A DNA stretch of 64,000 nucleotides from Annulohypoxylon bovei var. microspora. Taxonomy: Eukaryota > Ascomycota > Sordariomycetes > Xylariales > Hypoxylaceae. The notes under the pieces were generated by a model that had not been told where the DNA came from, ran no database searches, and saw only the letters and a list, made by a program, of their open reading frames with translations. This document shows positions 31,737-44,423 of this stretch, piece after piece (position 1 is the first letter of the stretch; the number at the start of each line of letters is the position of its first letter). The stretch is taken from positions 1 to 64,000 of the forward strand of contig MU405330.1 of assembly GCA_022836615.1 (NCBI GenBank), given 5' to 3'. Both the position numbers and the translations under genes were made by a program.

Positions 31737-34700
31737 TCAGATAGGTCGCTTGAAAGGATGCGCTTCCGTGTTTAACACAAACTCATCCAAGCTAATGAGA
31801 TTCGGATCTGAATACCTGCGCGAGCTATTAGCGATTTTCAAGATAACCCATTTCCGCCTCAAAATGCGATTACTTACAACAGATAAAAATATTTGAGGGT
31901 TTCCGCAAGCCAAAAACTCTCCATCGCGTCGGTTTTATCCGAATTCGGTAGTAGGACGTTGTCGATGGCGCTGTTGCCCGACTCGGTCCGAGTTTGGCTA
32001 ACGATGGCATTGAACATCTTCCATCCCTTATCCTGCCATGTCGTATCGCCCGTAATTCGGTACATGTACCAAACGGACTCGATTGCTTCTGGCCTGTGAA
32101 AGGGTATAAGTTAGTCAAGCTTTCGGCAGCATAGCAGGCATTTATGCATGAGTCATCGTGTACGACGTTCGCTTACCTGAGGATATAATTATGGTAGTGG
32201 GCACTGACGAAACCTGTCGGGAGGTTCTCTGACTCAATACGATTCGACACGTACTGTTGATGGGACATTGGGCGTGTAGGCTCCGGAAATTCTATGTCAT
32301 CTTCTTCCTGCTTAAGTGGAATTTGATCGACATCACTGCCGACGGATGTAGCTACGGTATCGCTACCTGCCTTCACGTCTAGGGCACCTTCCGGCTTGGT
32401 CGCTTGGGTAAACTTTTTGGACGTGGTGCTGCTGTCAGTATCATCACTGGTCGAACCGCCCCTCGACGGAGGGGGTGCAGGGGGTGCCCTTTTCTGAATT
32501 CCCACACTCTCAAACTCGTCTCCTTGAGAGCTGCCGAACTTCTCATCACCAAACCCAGTTGAAACCGACCCTTCAGATGCTGAACCGAGATTTTTATGCC
32601 CCTTCATTTTCGCCTTTTGCGCCTTTTGCGTCTTCCAATCCTTGTGCTGCATTTCATATTGTGCCATCTGCTCGTTGCGGGTCTCGTACAGAGGGTCTAA
32701 GTACTGCCAATATAGGGTCTCGTTCCACTGGCAATTGTTGACCTCGGCACAGGGGACGACAGTCGCACCCTCCGGCATGATACCGCTAGGCGTGTTTTCA
32801 TAAGCCCATACGCAACCGTCAGTGAGTCTCTTTCCGATTTCTACATCCTCGGGAACATCGAAGATCTTCCCGCCCATACCAAACATACCGCCGATGAAAC
32901 AAGTGAGATGCGTGACCTCCCATTCGGTTGTGACGTCGACCTCCGGGTTCCCTTGAGTGTTGAGTTTGGCAGAGAACAAAATATCACGATCATCGGGAAC
33001 CATGGGCCGGAATAGCAACCATTCCTTTACGGCCGCAGTGACCTTCGTGTGCAGGGTTTTATACTTGGGCTCGAGGCCGCCAAGGAGCAGCCATTGTTTG
33101 GGGAAATACTCGTATGTGCTGTCTTGACTTCCGCCCATACTGTACTGTTCGTTGGTGCTCCATGACCCCGGTGTAAGACCTTGTGGAATACAGCTGTCCT
33201 TTTTCTTCGTAGGCTCGGAGTCGACCGAGCTGCTATCACGATGGTCTGCCACGGTGGCATCTTGGTCCACATCATTCTCATCAGAAGTTGTCTTTTTGGA
33301 AGGTGCGTACATTTCCTCACCGTTGTGTTCGATCTTGACTTTGTTGGTGCCGTCGTCATCTGGCGTTCCAACGGAGCGACTATCTAGGCGATGGGTCCCG
33401 CCCTTAACGGATTTGTCTTGGCTGCTACCTGCTTCCACGTCCGGTTTACTACTTTTAGTAGTCTTAGAATCGGATTTCTGAAGCTCAATTTGTCGTTCCG
33501 CTTCAAGCACAGCCTCCTTAGCAGAAATTTCCAACGCAGCAGTTCTGTTGCACCCGGTCGCATCAACGCGCTCGGGAAAAATACCAGGGATCGTCGTTCC
33601 TCGCTCTTGCCACTCGTAGAAGGCATCCGTGATGCGTGCTACAGCATCATAATATCTATTCTCCTTCGTGATTTGCGCAAGTCGTGTGAATTCCATGGCC
33701 AGAGAGCCTAATTCCGCGACACTTACCCCCGCCTGAGCTCTCTTTGGCAGCTTCGCGAAAGCGGGCTTCCAGTTATAATACAGAACAGGCATACGGTTAG
33801 GCGTATCAAAAACGTCCATCAAAATTTCGGCAAGCTCGATAGCCTTCTCGAGAAGTATATCATACCCTCCAGCTTTGCCACCACTAACATCATAGGCTGC
33901 TACCAATCCACCAAGATACCGAATGGTGGTCTCGAACACGGGAATTTCGGAGCGAAATTCGGAGGTGGTGAAGTCAATCTTCTCTACTTCGAGAAGTGCC
34001 TCCTCGAACTCACTTTTCATCCCCATAATCCATAATGTGTCGAGTGCGTCGACTAATGTCGCGGCCCATCCGCAAAACGGATCACGGAATTTCTTGGACA
34101 CGGGGCTCAATTCATCGTGCCCCTTGGCATATGTCATATAGCCATTCCAACCACGCACCATCTCGGTCTTTACTTTCGCAAGACGATCCAAACGCTTCTC
34201 CCGAGCCTGGGGAGATTCTTTCTCAAAATCGTATTGGATCGCCAGTATCGGTTTGGGTTTCCCGGTCGGCAAAGGGATTATTTCGTCTTGGGGAACGGGG
34301 AAATGCTCGGGGAATTTCTTCCAGTGGATCGTCGTGGTTGCGCTCTGAGTCTTAGTATTATACGCGCCCGGTGCTCCGTGGACACCTTTACCAGGACCTC
34401 CAACACCCTTAGCCCCTTGGCCAACATTCTTATCTGGTATACTGATTAACGGGGCAGTAGTAGTCTTCGCGGCTTCCTCCTTGTCGTATACGCGTACTTG
34501 GCTCTGGTTCGTCGGGGTGGCCGTGTTGGGAGTGTCGAATTTGCCAACATCGTCTTCGCCGGTGGTTGGCTTCAGTTTAGGAATTTTAACCTTCTCAGGT
34601 TCCTTTTCCGTTTTCTCTTTCAATTGCAGCCTAGGTTCGTCGTCCTCTTCACTTGTGAACTTAGTATCGCTCTTGGCGGAACCGGGACGGGTTTGCTTAT

Positions 34701-34869
34701 TAGTCAAACCGAAGCCTTGTCCAGGAGACGACTTAGGTGGGGCTTTGGTGTAGGGAATGGATGCCGATACGGATTCCCATTGCTCGCTGTTCTGAGTGAC
34801 GCGATACAACAAGAAGACGAAAATAGCGGCAAAGAAGACATAATAGCGGTATCTTCGTATGCGCAACAT
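31737..34869 (-). CDS. GH47 class I alpha-1,2-mannosidase with long inserts
   Basis: Exons 34869-32177, 32093-31878 and 31815-31737 (introns 83 and 62 bp) encode 995 aa. A single N-terminal span (about residues 9-23) gives type II topology, expected for ER or Golgi. Residues 25-190 are low-complexity stalk. The GH47 domain begins near 225 with WNGYMTYAKGHDEL, FCGWAATLVDALDTLWIMG (266-283) and continues with HLTCFIGGM (654-662), RPEAIESVWYMYRITGD and ESFWLAETLKYFYLL, ending with LNTEAHPF, which holds the calcium-binding Thr. The usual GH47 enzyme is about 500-600 aa. The excess comes from two polar, Ser/Thr/Asp/Lys-rich inserts at about 465-560 and 740-865. It should trim mannose from N-glycans. 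The inserts may mark a Golgi subtype and are unlikely to be catalytic. Confidence 0.92.
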
Positions 34870-36301
34870 GATTGCAATTGCAATTGCACCTAATATATGT
34901 AGGGGCGCTGCTCAGCCCTAGCCGAGTCCCGAATAGCTGAGAGGTGGGGCAAGGGATAGACGAAAGGCCCTCAAGCCAATGTCTCGATCTCACAATCCTA
35001 GAAAGATGATGGAAAGGAACAAAGCGAGGTTCAACCAAGACTCAATTCTATCATTTTTATCCAGAGCTCCAACGCATAAAGAGCATAGAAATGTTGAAGT
35101 GTTAGAGCAATTATGGAGCAACTTCGAGCACGGTCAAGCTCGGTCGATCCAAGCAGAATACGAGCCAGCGAGCTCAGACAATCGACCGAGGCTAAAAGCA
35201 AACAATAAGCTGGAATAAGAAAAGGGGAACTCGGTTTATTGAAACATATCCCATTCCTCAGATAGCTCTAGATAGATAGATAAATGATAGATAATAGCAT
35301 TAAATCGCAAAGAGAATAAAAACAGGAAAGGGTTTTCCAACTGTCAATTGTCAATCAGAAGATAGAAGGACAGATGGTCGCCAAGGTCGATAATAATTGC
35401 CGTGTCGCAGTTCGGAAGAAATGTTGACAAATGGGAACGCCAAGGGTCAGGTTGACGGTTAAGGCCATAGCGAGTGCTTGGCATCTTCCTTCATTGGACA
35501 TGTTGGTCGTAACCAAGGAAGCCATCATGGCGTCGGCGGCTTACTCTTGGCATAGACACTGACGTTACAGTGCCTAAATTGCTCTGAGCTGTGAGTAAGT
35601 TCTGACGGATCTGGTTTGACGGTTTTTGAAAGGAAGAGGAATCTATATTCCCATGTAAAGTATATATATAAGGTGGAAATTGCTACGACGTTAGATCTAC
35701 ATGTACATAGAGGAAAGAGCAACAACGAATTGAATATCAGTGGTGGTACTCTCCCCGTGTCTCCGCTTTAAATAGACAATCCACCTTCCCTTGTGGCACA
35801 AAAGTTCTAGACCTTTTGTAAATTCTTCTCCTTCCTCTTATTATTTAGGACTTTAATAATAATATCCCTCACCGTGAGGAGAAGGCAGTATGAAGAATCA
35901 TATCATCATCAATCCTAGTCGATATAACTTCATATAAGGTACCTACTAAATACCTAAGTATGTCCATATGAGATATAAGCCAGACGTTTATGTGATACCG
36001 AATGGAGAACTCTCACAATCAAATTGTAGCGATCAGAGCGATCAAGTGTTGCACTCGTCGATTTTCCTAACCAACTAGCATGGCCCGAGTTGGCGATCTT
36101 TGTGGGGTGCATAAACCCATGCTGATTCCCCCGACCAACCGACCGACCGACCGACGACCGAATCACTTGTCCGAGATCCCCTAGCTAAACATTCTAGATT
36201 AACGGTTTCCCAATTCAGAAATCGACACAACTCCTAACTCGCATGACTCCCATTACATCGCCTTAAATGATCTCGTGATATATGATACACCATATGTATC
36301 A
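34870..36301. other. intergenic, no gene seen; (CGAC)n microsatellite
   Basis: The first few hundred bases are the mannosidase promoter. A CGAC-unit microsatellite lies at 36131-36160. No coding region is supported. Confidence 0.5.
36131..36160. repeat. CGAC microsatellite
   Basis: A tract of CCGACCAACCGACCGACCGA type, about seven imperfect units of a 4-bp repeat. No function is visible. Confidence 0.85.
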
Positions 36302-37037
36302 CTATTTTTTGGTACGCAGCATCGGTGTGCAAGGTGGTGGGCCTCCATACCGTATTTCAATGTCTTGTGCCTTAAATCCGCATCGGTCACAGATTCCCAT
36401 GCCTCGCATCCCGGCGTCAAGATAACACGGGATATCGAGGCTATCCGCTAGCTTTGTCGCCCATTCCATGAGCGATGATGCGTATCCCCTTCCTCGGCTA
36501 GACGATTTCGTCATGATGAGTTCGATAACTGTCCAAAATCATGCTTTAGCAAACCGTCGATGGGTCTATTGACTTGAAGGGTAACTTACAGACATGGCCT
36601 TCTTTTCCCACGACGAGATAATGGGCTCGCGCCAATGGCTCAAAGAATTCCGCGAGCTTTTCTTCACTCATGCCAGGAATATCCTCGCATCGTGTCCATC
36701 GCGTCTTCCATGCCTTTCCCGCGATGCTCTGACCCGGATGGACCACGTGGGCGATCGCAAGCGCAACTGGCCTACCTATTCTTCGTTAGAAACTTACTTC
36801 TCAATCATTATATATGATGTTCAACAGACTATTAAGATTCCTAACGACGGCAACCTTGGACTCGGGCCTGTAGTAAGACTTCTGGCCTAGGAAGTTCTCG
36901 AAGCTCCGCTGGAGCCACTTGCGTCCGCCGTCCGTGTGTGGAAACACGACTTCCCCAGGTCCGCTGAAGGCTTCCCAGAATATCTCCACTAGGTCGGGGA
37001 TGTCATCGGGGGTTGCTAAGCTTACTTTGCCAGCCAT
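36302..37037 (-). CDS. GNAT-family N-acetyltransferase
   Basis: Exons 37037-36830, 36775-36590 and 36528-36302 (introns 54 and 61 bp) encode 206 aa, a normal GNAT length. The N-terminus, VSLATPDDIPDLVEIFWEAF, is the usual first strand and helix. The acetyl-CoA loop is SSSRGRGYASSLMEWATKLA, matching the Q/RxxGxG/A pattern. The C-terminal part, IPCYLDAGMRGMGICDRCGF, is the typical last half (Y/F..LxAS..G...Y...GF). The first splice junction is placed by the frame and a CTAAC branch site; a nearby acceptor would change only a few residues. The acceptor substrate is not known. Soluble and cytosolic by appearance. Confidence 0.83.
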
Positions 37038-38811
37038 GTTGTGTTGTGTGCGCAGTTTGCAGGTCGCAAGCTGTATGTAATAGGAGTCTGGAGAAACTAT
37101 CCGTTGCGGAACGAGCGAGGTCTCGGCTTCTTTATCCCCATATGAACTATCCCTTTAAAGTTTAGGAATGTCAGACTTGCCGAGCCGGTGTCAATTGTCA
37201 ACTCTAACTTTGCCCGTAGTAACGTTCGCGGCCCTGTCCGATATGGGCGTTTAACCTATTTCCCCGCCTTGAGTTTGGATGACAGGTCGTCATTGTGATT
37301 CATGGATTGACTACCATCACGCTTAAATACGAGCCTAATTCGTCAGCACGAGTTAAAGCTGTCGTTCACATGATCGAGATTGATCCTGTTCTAACCAGGC
37401 CGGACCAATAGGGGATTGTCGTACACGGAGATTGATGAACTTTCTCGGTGAATATAGACAGGTCTCATGTCTATTTCGACGTGCGATATTTCCATCTCTA
37501 ACATAGTATTTGACATGTCATTGGCTTCATGAAGTCATGATTCTTGGTTAATCCTAGAAAATTCTCCTGAGACAGGCACCGCTATTACGGATATCTTTCC
37601 AAGAGACGGGGATACCAAATTTTTGTCTCGTTACAAGCCACGAACTATATTTATTTCTTCTTATTAGTAGATAAGTTTTCTATTTTTAGTATTCTCTCAG
37701 TCTAGTAAGAATCATATCTTCAATGTCAACCTCGATAATCTCGTGATTTGACTTCCAAAATGCATTCACAATCAAAAATAAAATAAAAATGGCTCTGAAC
37801 TACCAAGACTGGCATGTATTTGGATAAAATGATTGAAATTCGGTAGCCTATCTAGAAATGTATCAATGCTAGAAAATATGAGAGAAATCACTGTTACATC
37901 CCAAAGTGTCCCCTTTAATCTTCCATCTGTAAACTACCTATCCTGATCTCTGTTATGTCAGCCTCCACCACCTATGAGTTCGTTAGGACCAGCCACTTTA
38001 TATACGTGGCAATCCCCAATCATAGGTTTCTTGGTAGTCTATGTTCCGAAAAGAAACCTAGCTAATTTTGTCTCATATGATTCGATCTTCGACTTCACCG
38101 GATTCACTTGGAGCAGGAGAGATGGATCTGTTAACAAAAATGTACTAAGATTAGGTACCTAAAGTTAGCTCTTCAGGTTGTACGATGAGACCGTGCTTTA
38201 ATGTAATAATTGGCTTACTTAGGACATTTTATTGAATACCTACCGTAGGTAATCAACGAGTGAGGTTCCTAAGAGTATGGTGGAATAGGAAGCTTGGTTT
38301 TCATGTGTATTATGAGATTTAAGTTTAAGTCTCATTTGTTGGCGAGCATAGATCTAAGTTAAAGATACCTACCTACCTATGCACTTGAGGAATCCTGTTA
38401 TTCTTAGGCGCTGGAATATCGAGGTATTTATGTGTAAAAATAGATTGCGCGCTTTCTAATCAACATAGAGCCGCATCTTGAAGAATAAGGGAGACGGTAA
38501 GTGTAAAGAAACTGCTGCGTTAGCGTAATTCGAAAGCAACGCATCAGAAAGTGGCGGCCAGTACCTATTGAAGTCACATTTAAGACTTGATCATATACCA
38601 GCCTCAAGACTGGCCATTGCCATCGATGGTCTGACACATACATTGGCAAGAGTAAAAGTGCAATTTTCTTATCAAGATTAGACCTCTCGTCTCGTCTCTA
38701 ATTGGGTATCAGAATATAGTGGGAGATGGTGGGAGATTATTCCAAGGATCAAAGCTGCAGCCACGTTGGAGAATGTTGACGAGCCTGCCTTGATATTGAA
38801 TCGATTCATCC
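37038..38811. other. intergenic, no gene seen
   Basis: Includes the GNAT promoter. AT-rich, with TACCTA motifs near 38367. Open frames at 37974 and 38428 show no domain. Confidence 0.5.
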
Positions 38812-39570
38812 TTAGGCAAGAAGTAAGCCCAAAACTATCAACCCGAACACACCGCCTATCTCACCATACCAACGCACCCCCCTCAATGATGCCGCGGCGC
38901 TAGATGGAGATGACGTTGCACTCGAAACAGGACTGGAATCCGCACCCGCAGTCGTACTCGGCGCAACATAAGACACCGCTACCGTGACCTCCGCCACACC
39001 GACCCCACTCGCCGTATTAGCCCAGAAACACACCGGCGACCCGGACGCGCCATACGTCGGGAACCCCCAGCCCCACAAATCATTCGTGACCGTGGCCGAG
39101 GGGTCCGCAGTCGCACTTGCGCTCACGCTAGCGTACGTGACCGGATATAGCTCCGCGCTCGATGCGTTAGTCGCGGCTAGACTAGCCAGCGGGCTTGCCA
39201 GCGTGCCGGGCGCGCACGACGTTCTAGCGCTGGAGCCGGGGATGGGATTCAGCGCTTGCGATTGCACGCCCGAGACGGGGCAGCAGACGAGGTCTGATAG
39301 GCTGACTGGGGTGCTGGTGTTGGTGTCGGGGATGGAGTACGGGAAAATCCAGTTGGAGGAGTTGAACGAGGAGTATATGTCCATGGAGGTGTCGACGATG
39401 ATGCCGTCGCAGCATATGCTTATGTAGTCCTCTGGCTTGGCGGTGGTGTTCTCGGTGGAGCCCGGGCACCCCGGTGTAAAGAGCGATTTGCGCCGGGATT
39501 GGGGTACGAGACACCATTCTGGGATTGGGCCGGTGGGGATGGATGTTGTGATTGACGAGGATGATGACAT
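38812..39570 (-). CDS. Ser/Thr-rich, Cys-containing putative surface protein, unknown
   Basis: A 252-aa single-exon frame. It contains many Ser, Thr and Ala residues, about ten cysteines (including CC pairs at DLVCCP and SICCDG) and several N-glycosylation sequons. The C-terminus ends in a hydrophobic stretch, GEIGGVFGLIVLGLLLA, with nothing after it, as in GPI-anchored proteins. There is no evident N-terminal signal peptide from this ATG (MSSSSSITTSIPTGPIPEWC), so an upstream signal-bearing exon may be missing from this model, or export is not classical. I recognise no family. Codon use is GC-rich compared with the flanks, which supports true coding. Confidence 0.6.
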   Translation of the reverse strand: MSSSSSITTSIPTGPIPEWCLVPQSRRKSLFTPGCPGSTENTTAKPEDYISICCDGIIVDTSMDIYSSFNSSNWIFPYSIPDTNTSTPVSLSDLVCCPVSGVQSQALNPIPGSSARTSCAPGTLASPLASLAATNASSAELYPVTYASVSASATADPSATVTNDLWGWGFPTYGASGSPVCFWANTASGVGVAEVTVAVSYVAPSTTAGADSSPVSSATSSPSSAAASLRGVRWYGEIGGVFGLIVLGLLLA

Positions 39571-40819
39571 TATTATTGCTAGCTACCTATTGGAAGTGAT
39601 ATGATCTTTAAAAGATAGTTTTGTCATAATTCTTGCATGTTAAAGCCGATGAAAGAAAGGTGAAGTTTGAGAATGAGATGAGGTCGTATTAGGCAGCCCA
39701 TATCAAGCCCCTAGTTAGTCTAGCCCCTATTATAAGCGCCAAGAGATCCCTATGTGCTCTAACGAGATTTTGTAACTAGGGTATGTCTATCCTGACATAC
39801 TACTGACCGCTCGAGAAGTGAGGATCGAAAGCATGGAAATAGAAAAAATATACCTAGTTATAATATTTTGCTCTCGGTATGCTTTAAGTTTCAAGCATTG
39901 GCGGTGAGGGCATTACTATTAGTTTTAATTTTTTTACGGATACTAGAGCCGCTTAGGAGCATTGTAAATACATGTGGTTGCGCATACCTCCTGGTCGTGT
40001 TGTTCTGCAGCTTTTGGCCGAACTCTATCAACCCTACAGCAGCAAATATCAATATCAGTTCCGTAATGGTCGGTACCACGATTATTCTATCATAGAAATC
40101 AGTTAGATTCAGTTAGCTCTGCGTGAGACGTGGTTGGTTGTACATTGAAGCCAGTCAAGGGGCTCCCCTTAAACATTCTGGCCACAGAACATTCCAAAAT
40201 TCACACATAATCATGTTCAAAACAAGCATGAGGACAAACATGTCGAATTTCAAGAACAAAGATACCATTCTTATCATTTCTTCTTTCTCTTCTAATACAA
40301 GATCTTATACACAGTCCAGCCCAGAAGTTTAACTATCGGCATGGTTGATTGATCCTAAAGCTCCCCTCGCAAATCAGCCCATCCACCAACATGCTCGATT
40401 ACTGCAGAAAAATTCCAGATCTTTAATCTGTCGTCGTTCCGTCATTAATGACCCGGCCCTCGTATATCTTCATCGATTGGTATTTCCGCTCCGGCCGACC
40501 CGTCGTGTCTCTTTCCCGTGTTAAACAGCAGCCGGAACAAAAAGCGTCGTAGAGTAGCGTTGACAACCCGATATAGAAAAAGTCGAATAAAAAGAATAAT
40601 AAAATCAAAAGGGACTAAAATTTCATTATTTCACCGAGGGCCGCCTTTCTTGCTAACTCCAGTTCCCAGATGCTGATCGATCAACAGAAAAATGTTCGTC
40701 GCGTTCTTTAATCGGCCAAGTTGCCTTTCCCATATACACAAGTTTTTTGTTCGCGTTCATCATCCTATTTTTGTCGTTTTCCAAATGCATGACCCAGCCT
40801 ATTCATATCCCCGGCTCCC
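39571..40819. other. intergenic, no gene seen
   Basis: Contains the promoter of the surface protein gene, and ends at the Fig1 stop codon. Two opposing open frames near 39868-40095 look hydrophobic but lack partners and are not called. Confidence 0.45.
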
Positions 40820-41757
40820 CTAATCCGCTAATTGCGAGAGCACCCTGATACTTAATATCATGACGAGCAGGCCGATCGTGACGATGATGAGGAGTGTGAA
40901 ACTGAACCAGCCCATGACCATGGCGCTCGTGCCGATCCCCGACAGCACGCTGCCGTTACCGAAGTCCTGCGCTATGATGGACGCGGCCACGGAGGCGGTG
41001 TGCTGCCACAGCACCGACACGAGCACGAAGATGGACGCGATGAAGATGATGGCCAGCGCGATCTGCGAGACCGGCCTGCTGGGGAACGGCTTGATCTCGC
41101 GGTCGGAGCCCTCGCTGTCCTCCTCCTCGTGCCAGCCGGGGAACGTAGCCAGCAGCAGGAAACACACGAAGGCGAAGATAATGGCGATGATGATCAGATA
41201 GGGGAACACGATCATGTCCTTGAACTGGCTCGCCAGCCAGATGAGGTTCAGCGGGTCCTGGTCGACCGACACCTCGTTGGCCAGCGCGGTCGCGTTGTTG
41301 CTGCATAGCCAAGACCCGCCGTCCGGGTTGATGCAGATGCCGAAGTAACCCACGCGGGCCTGCAGATGCGCGGACCCGACGATGTTGCTGATGGCTTGGT
41401 TAACATTGTAGTCGACTTGCGACGTGTCGGGCACGGCTGTGTATTTCTCGTAGTAGATGGAGAGGAGGAAGATGTCGGGGATTAAGGGGGAAGATGATGA
41501 GCAGCCTGCTAGTAAGAGTGCTGTTGATCGGGGAATGTTAGTGAATACTTCTAGTTAGGGGATTGGGGGATAAAGGGAAGAGGAATGTGACGACGTACAT
41601 AATAATATTATAGAGACTGCTATTAAAATCATCAAAACATGGTGGTATCCTAGGAACGGTATGAACCCTACGACATGTTGTTAGCTTATGGATAGGAGAC
41701 ATTGCTTCTGCGATCTGAGTACTCACGATACCAACCGACTCGGAATTCTCCAGGCAT
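40820..41757 (-). CDS. Fig1-domain membrane protein
   Basis: Exons 41757-41727, 41667-41599 and 41520-40820 (introns 59 and 78 bp) encode 266 aa. The first exon codes just MPGEFRVGWY. The first span IPFLGYHHVLMILIAVSIILLS runs into LLAGCSSS, split by intron 2. An extracellular loop holds the Fig1 signature GYFGICINPDGGSWLCSN. Three more spans follow, for four in all. Fig1 proteins are claudin-like regulators of calcium entry and membrane fusion during mating and hyphal growth. The tiny first exon makes automatic start prediction likely to fail. No partner gene is nearby. Confidence 0.9.
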
Positions 41758-43473
41758 GGTGTCTTATTGTTTTCCCAAATTCCCGAGGTGTATGTCCTCT
41801 GTCCACACCCGTCCTCCCGTGGAGCGACGGTGTGATTGGATGATCTCACGCCGCAGCAGTGCTGGAATGCGATGAGGTCTCGGCGGCGTATATGGGATAG
41901 TCGAGATTGAATGCGGATGCAAGGTTGATCTCGATAATCCCACGGACGTCTTGTTGGAATGTGATCGTAATTCGCTCACTCGTCGTCAACGTATATAAAA
42001 GACGGGTCTCGTCGATGATGGATATCGCTGTCCTTTCTTTGCTTGTCAGATCAACTTCTACGAACAGGCACGCTGAGGGTATCGTGCAGGTGCTGGTGCT
42101 GGTGGTTGATAGGGGAGATAAGGTTGCTTGAGGTGATGTGAGGAATGATATGGTATGGTATGGTAATGGTATGATGACAGGTATTGCAACTTAGAAGTTC
42201 AATGAGTTCCTTCTGGACAACAGCCCTTTGCCCTTTCGGAAAATCTAGAAGGAGGAAAAGAATAGAGTGGTTTCGTTGTCATGTGTCTCTAAGTCTTCCT
42301 TTGCCTTTTTTTGCCCTTCGGGTACAAGAGTTATTCTGAGAATAAAAAGAGGTTGGTAGATCGGATCGAATGGACGATTCGAAAATGCAGTACATGAATG
42401 GTAAAGATTTTACAATTGGCCCTGCCACCAGGATTTCATCGATGAGATATTGGACCTTAGTCTGTTCGTAAGTAAATAAAACATGTGGCTGGGTCCGTTG
42501 CTGCAGCGATGCCGCTAGTTCTACTAGCCTAAGCCCTGATCTAAAAGTGGGGTCCTCAGCTAGCCGCCAAGAATTCACCAAGCTAAATGGCTACTTCATT
42601 TTTGGGTGGTGGTTGGTGAGTAGCAGAGGTACCTGAATGGCTATGGGACCTTGCATCAGTGGATCTTCTTAGCCAATCAAGATTATACTATGCAGTGCTA
42701 TGCAACATAAATGACGTGGATTGTCCACATCAGCGTGCTAATGCTCGTTGCCGAAGCTCCGTCCAAACAATTGGTTTTGTATGTACCTTGAATTAATCTG
42801 AATTAATCTTTTGTCTCCACGTCAAAAACGCACCCCACCTATTTTTACCTTTACCACTTCCATCTCGTCGCATTTCAGCGCCTTCGATGTTGTCTTTTTA
42901 TTTGTTGCTGGCCTACATAAAGATCTCCCTCCGCGCATCGACGACGCATATAACACGAACAGGTATTTTGTGCTGATGCGCTATTATATCTTATAAAATG
43001 GAACATATTTGGTCGATATCCACGAAGCAATTGGTATTCTCACTCAACCATATCCAATGGAGTTCTTCACTTATGAATAATCCGGCACTGTGCATCAACA
43101 CCCAAACTATGAACACGTTAATACCCCTATTAATGTCATGATCCCCACTTGGCATAACTCCGTCGAGGTCTTTCCGGTTTTTACGCCTCGTATCCCTCGG
43201 CACAATTTACTAGAACCGAATGATCGCCGTCATCACTAAAACAACAACTCTCATCATTGTTTGGAGTATCTTGCATCATAGCCACAGTTCTCATCTAACT
43301 TGCTATCGGACGATATCTGTTGGAGCGCATATCTTGTGCGTTTGCGTTTATTATCTGAACATCAGATCTCGTCTATGAAACGGCACATTTATGATTTATG
43401 TAGTTGACATGACCTTGACAGCCCGAGAACCCGATCGAGCTCATTGCTTCCAAGAAAAGATGATGCGATTAAC
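41758..43473. other. intergenic, no gene seen; TATGG microsatellite
   Basis: Promoter side of the Fig1 gene, with TATATAAAA at 41992-42000 on the plus strand. A TGGTA microsatellite is at 42147-42175. A short tandem GAATTAATCT pair is near 42790-42812. No gene is supported. Confidence 0.5.
42147..42175. repeat. TGGTA microsatellite
   Basis: Four imperfect units of the 5-bp repeat TGGTA. No function is visible. Confidence 0.8.
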
Positions 43474-44423
43474 CTAGGCCCAAACATCGAACCATCTGAT
43501 AGCCTGGAAGAATGCTTCTTCTTTCCCGAACTTCTGCTTCGGGTCTGAAATGTTCGCTCTCACTCCAAACCCGTGCTGAGTACCGCCGTATAACGCGAGA
43601 GAGTAAGGGTATCCGGTGTCAAGAAGCAGTGCCTCAATTGCCGACCTCCTCTCAGCGGGCGTCATATCATCACCGTCTAAACCGTCGAGTTAGCCCGCCA
43701 AATAAATCTCGAAGTTGGGAAATGTCACTAACCTGCAGCGGCGATACTGGCCGGACCTGTGATGGCGGAGATCTCCCCGTCCTCCAACAAACTTGGGTGG
43801 GCAGCGAATCCCGCAGAGACTCCCTTTCCTTCAGCCAGCACGCGGAACGTGTAACGACCACCAAAGCAGTAGCCTGTGGCAACGACTTTCTGCACACCAA
43901 GTTCAGTGCGCAGGAAGTCAATGGCCGTCGCGATGATGGGGTCGGTGGCCTCGGGACTATGGTCAGCCAGAAACTTTGTCACGTTAAAATCCGGCTGCCC
44001 ATTGATATCCCCCGGAGCCGGTGTTCCATTGAACATATCCGGCGCCACCGTAATATACCCAGCTCGTCCGAAGCTATCCGCAAGCCTTGAATCATGTTAG
44101 GTAAGAATCTACGGACAGAATGGTCATACGAACAACTTGTTCTCGGCCAATTGGATCCCGAACACGTCTGTCAGATACAGTACGCCCACATCCGACGTGT
44201 TGCCCGTGACATACATATTGACTACATTAAGGTCAACATATTGTTCTCAATTATCGCACATACCAACGTACATACTGTCATTGTAAAGCTGTTCCTTCCC
44301 AACAGGCTCACCGCTGTGAGCGATGATAGGTGTTCCCGTAGCAGGGCAATCTTCCTGAGCCAATGTCGCGCCAGTCAAAGAGCCGATGCTCCAAAGCGCA
44401 AGTAGGGACGTAACTTTCAACAT
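43474..44423 (-). CDS. secreted dienelactone hydrolase family protein
   Basis: Exons 44423-44264, 44221-44134, 44085-43733 and 43676-43474 (introns 42, 48 and 56 bp) encode 267 aa. Residues 1 to about 22 are a signal peptide (MLKVTSLLALWSIGSLTGATLA). The core reads TSDVGVLYLTDVFG, then GYCFGGRY with the nucleophile Cys at about 156, and TQHGFG with His at about 235; Asp201 or Asp203 right after intron 3 can complete the triad. The exon 2 donor is GTTCGT, which is unusual; an alternative GTTGTT three bases earlier would remove one Leu. The 42-bp intron is at the lower size limit. It differs from the hydrolase at 10746 by its signal and intron pattern. It probably cleaves an extracellular ester or lactone. 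Confidence 0.85.

Noticed and set aside
40860..41308. Overlapping plus-strand frames over the Fig1 gene
   Set aside because: Antisense of a GC-rich membrane protein; no domains.
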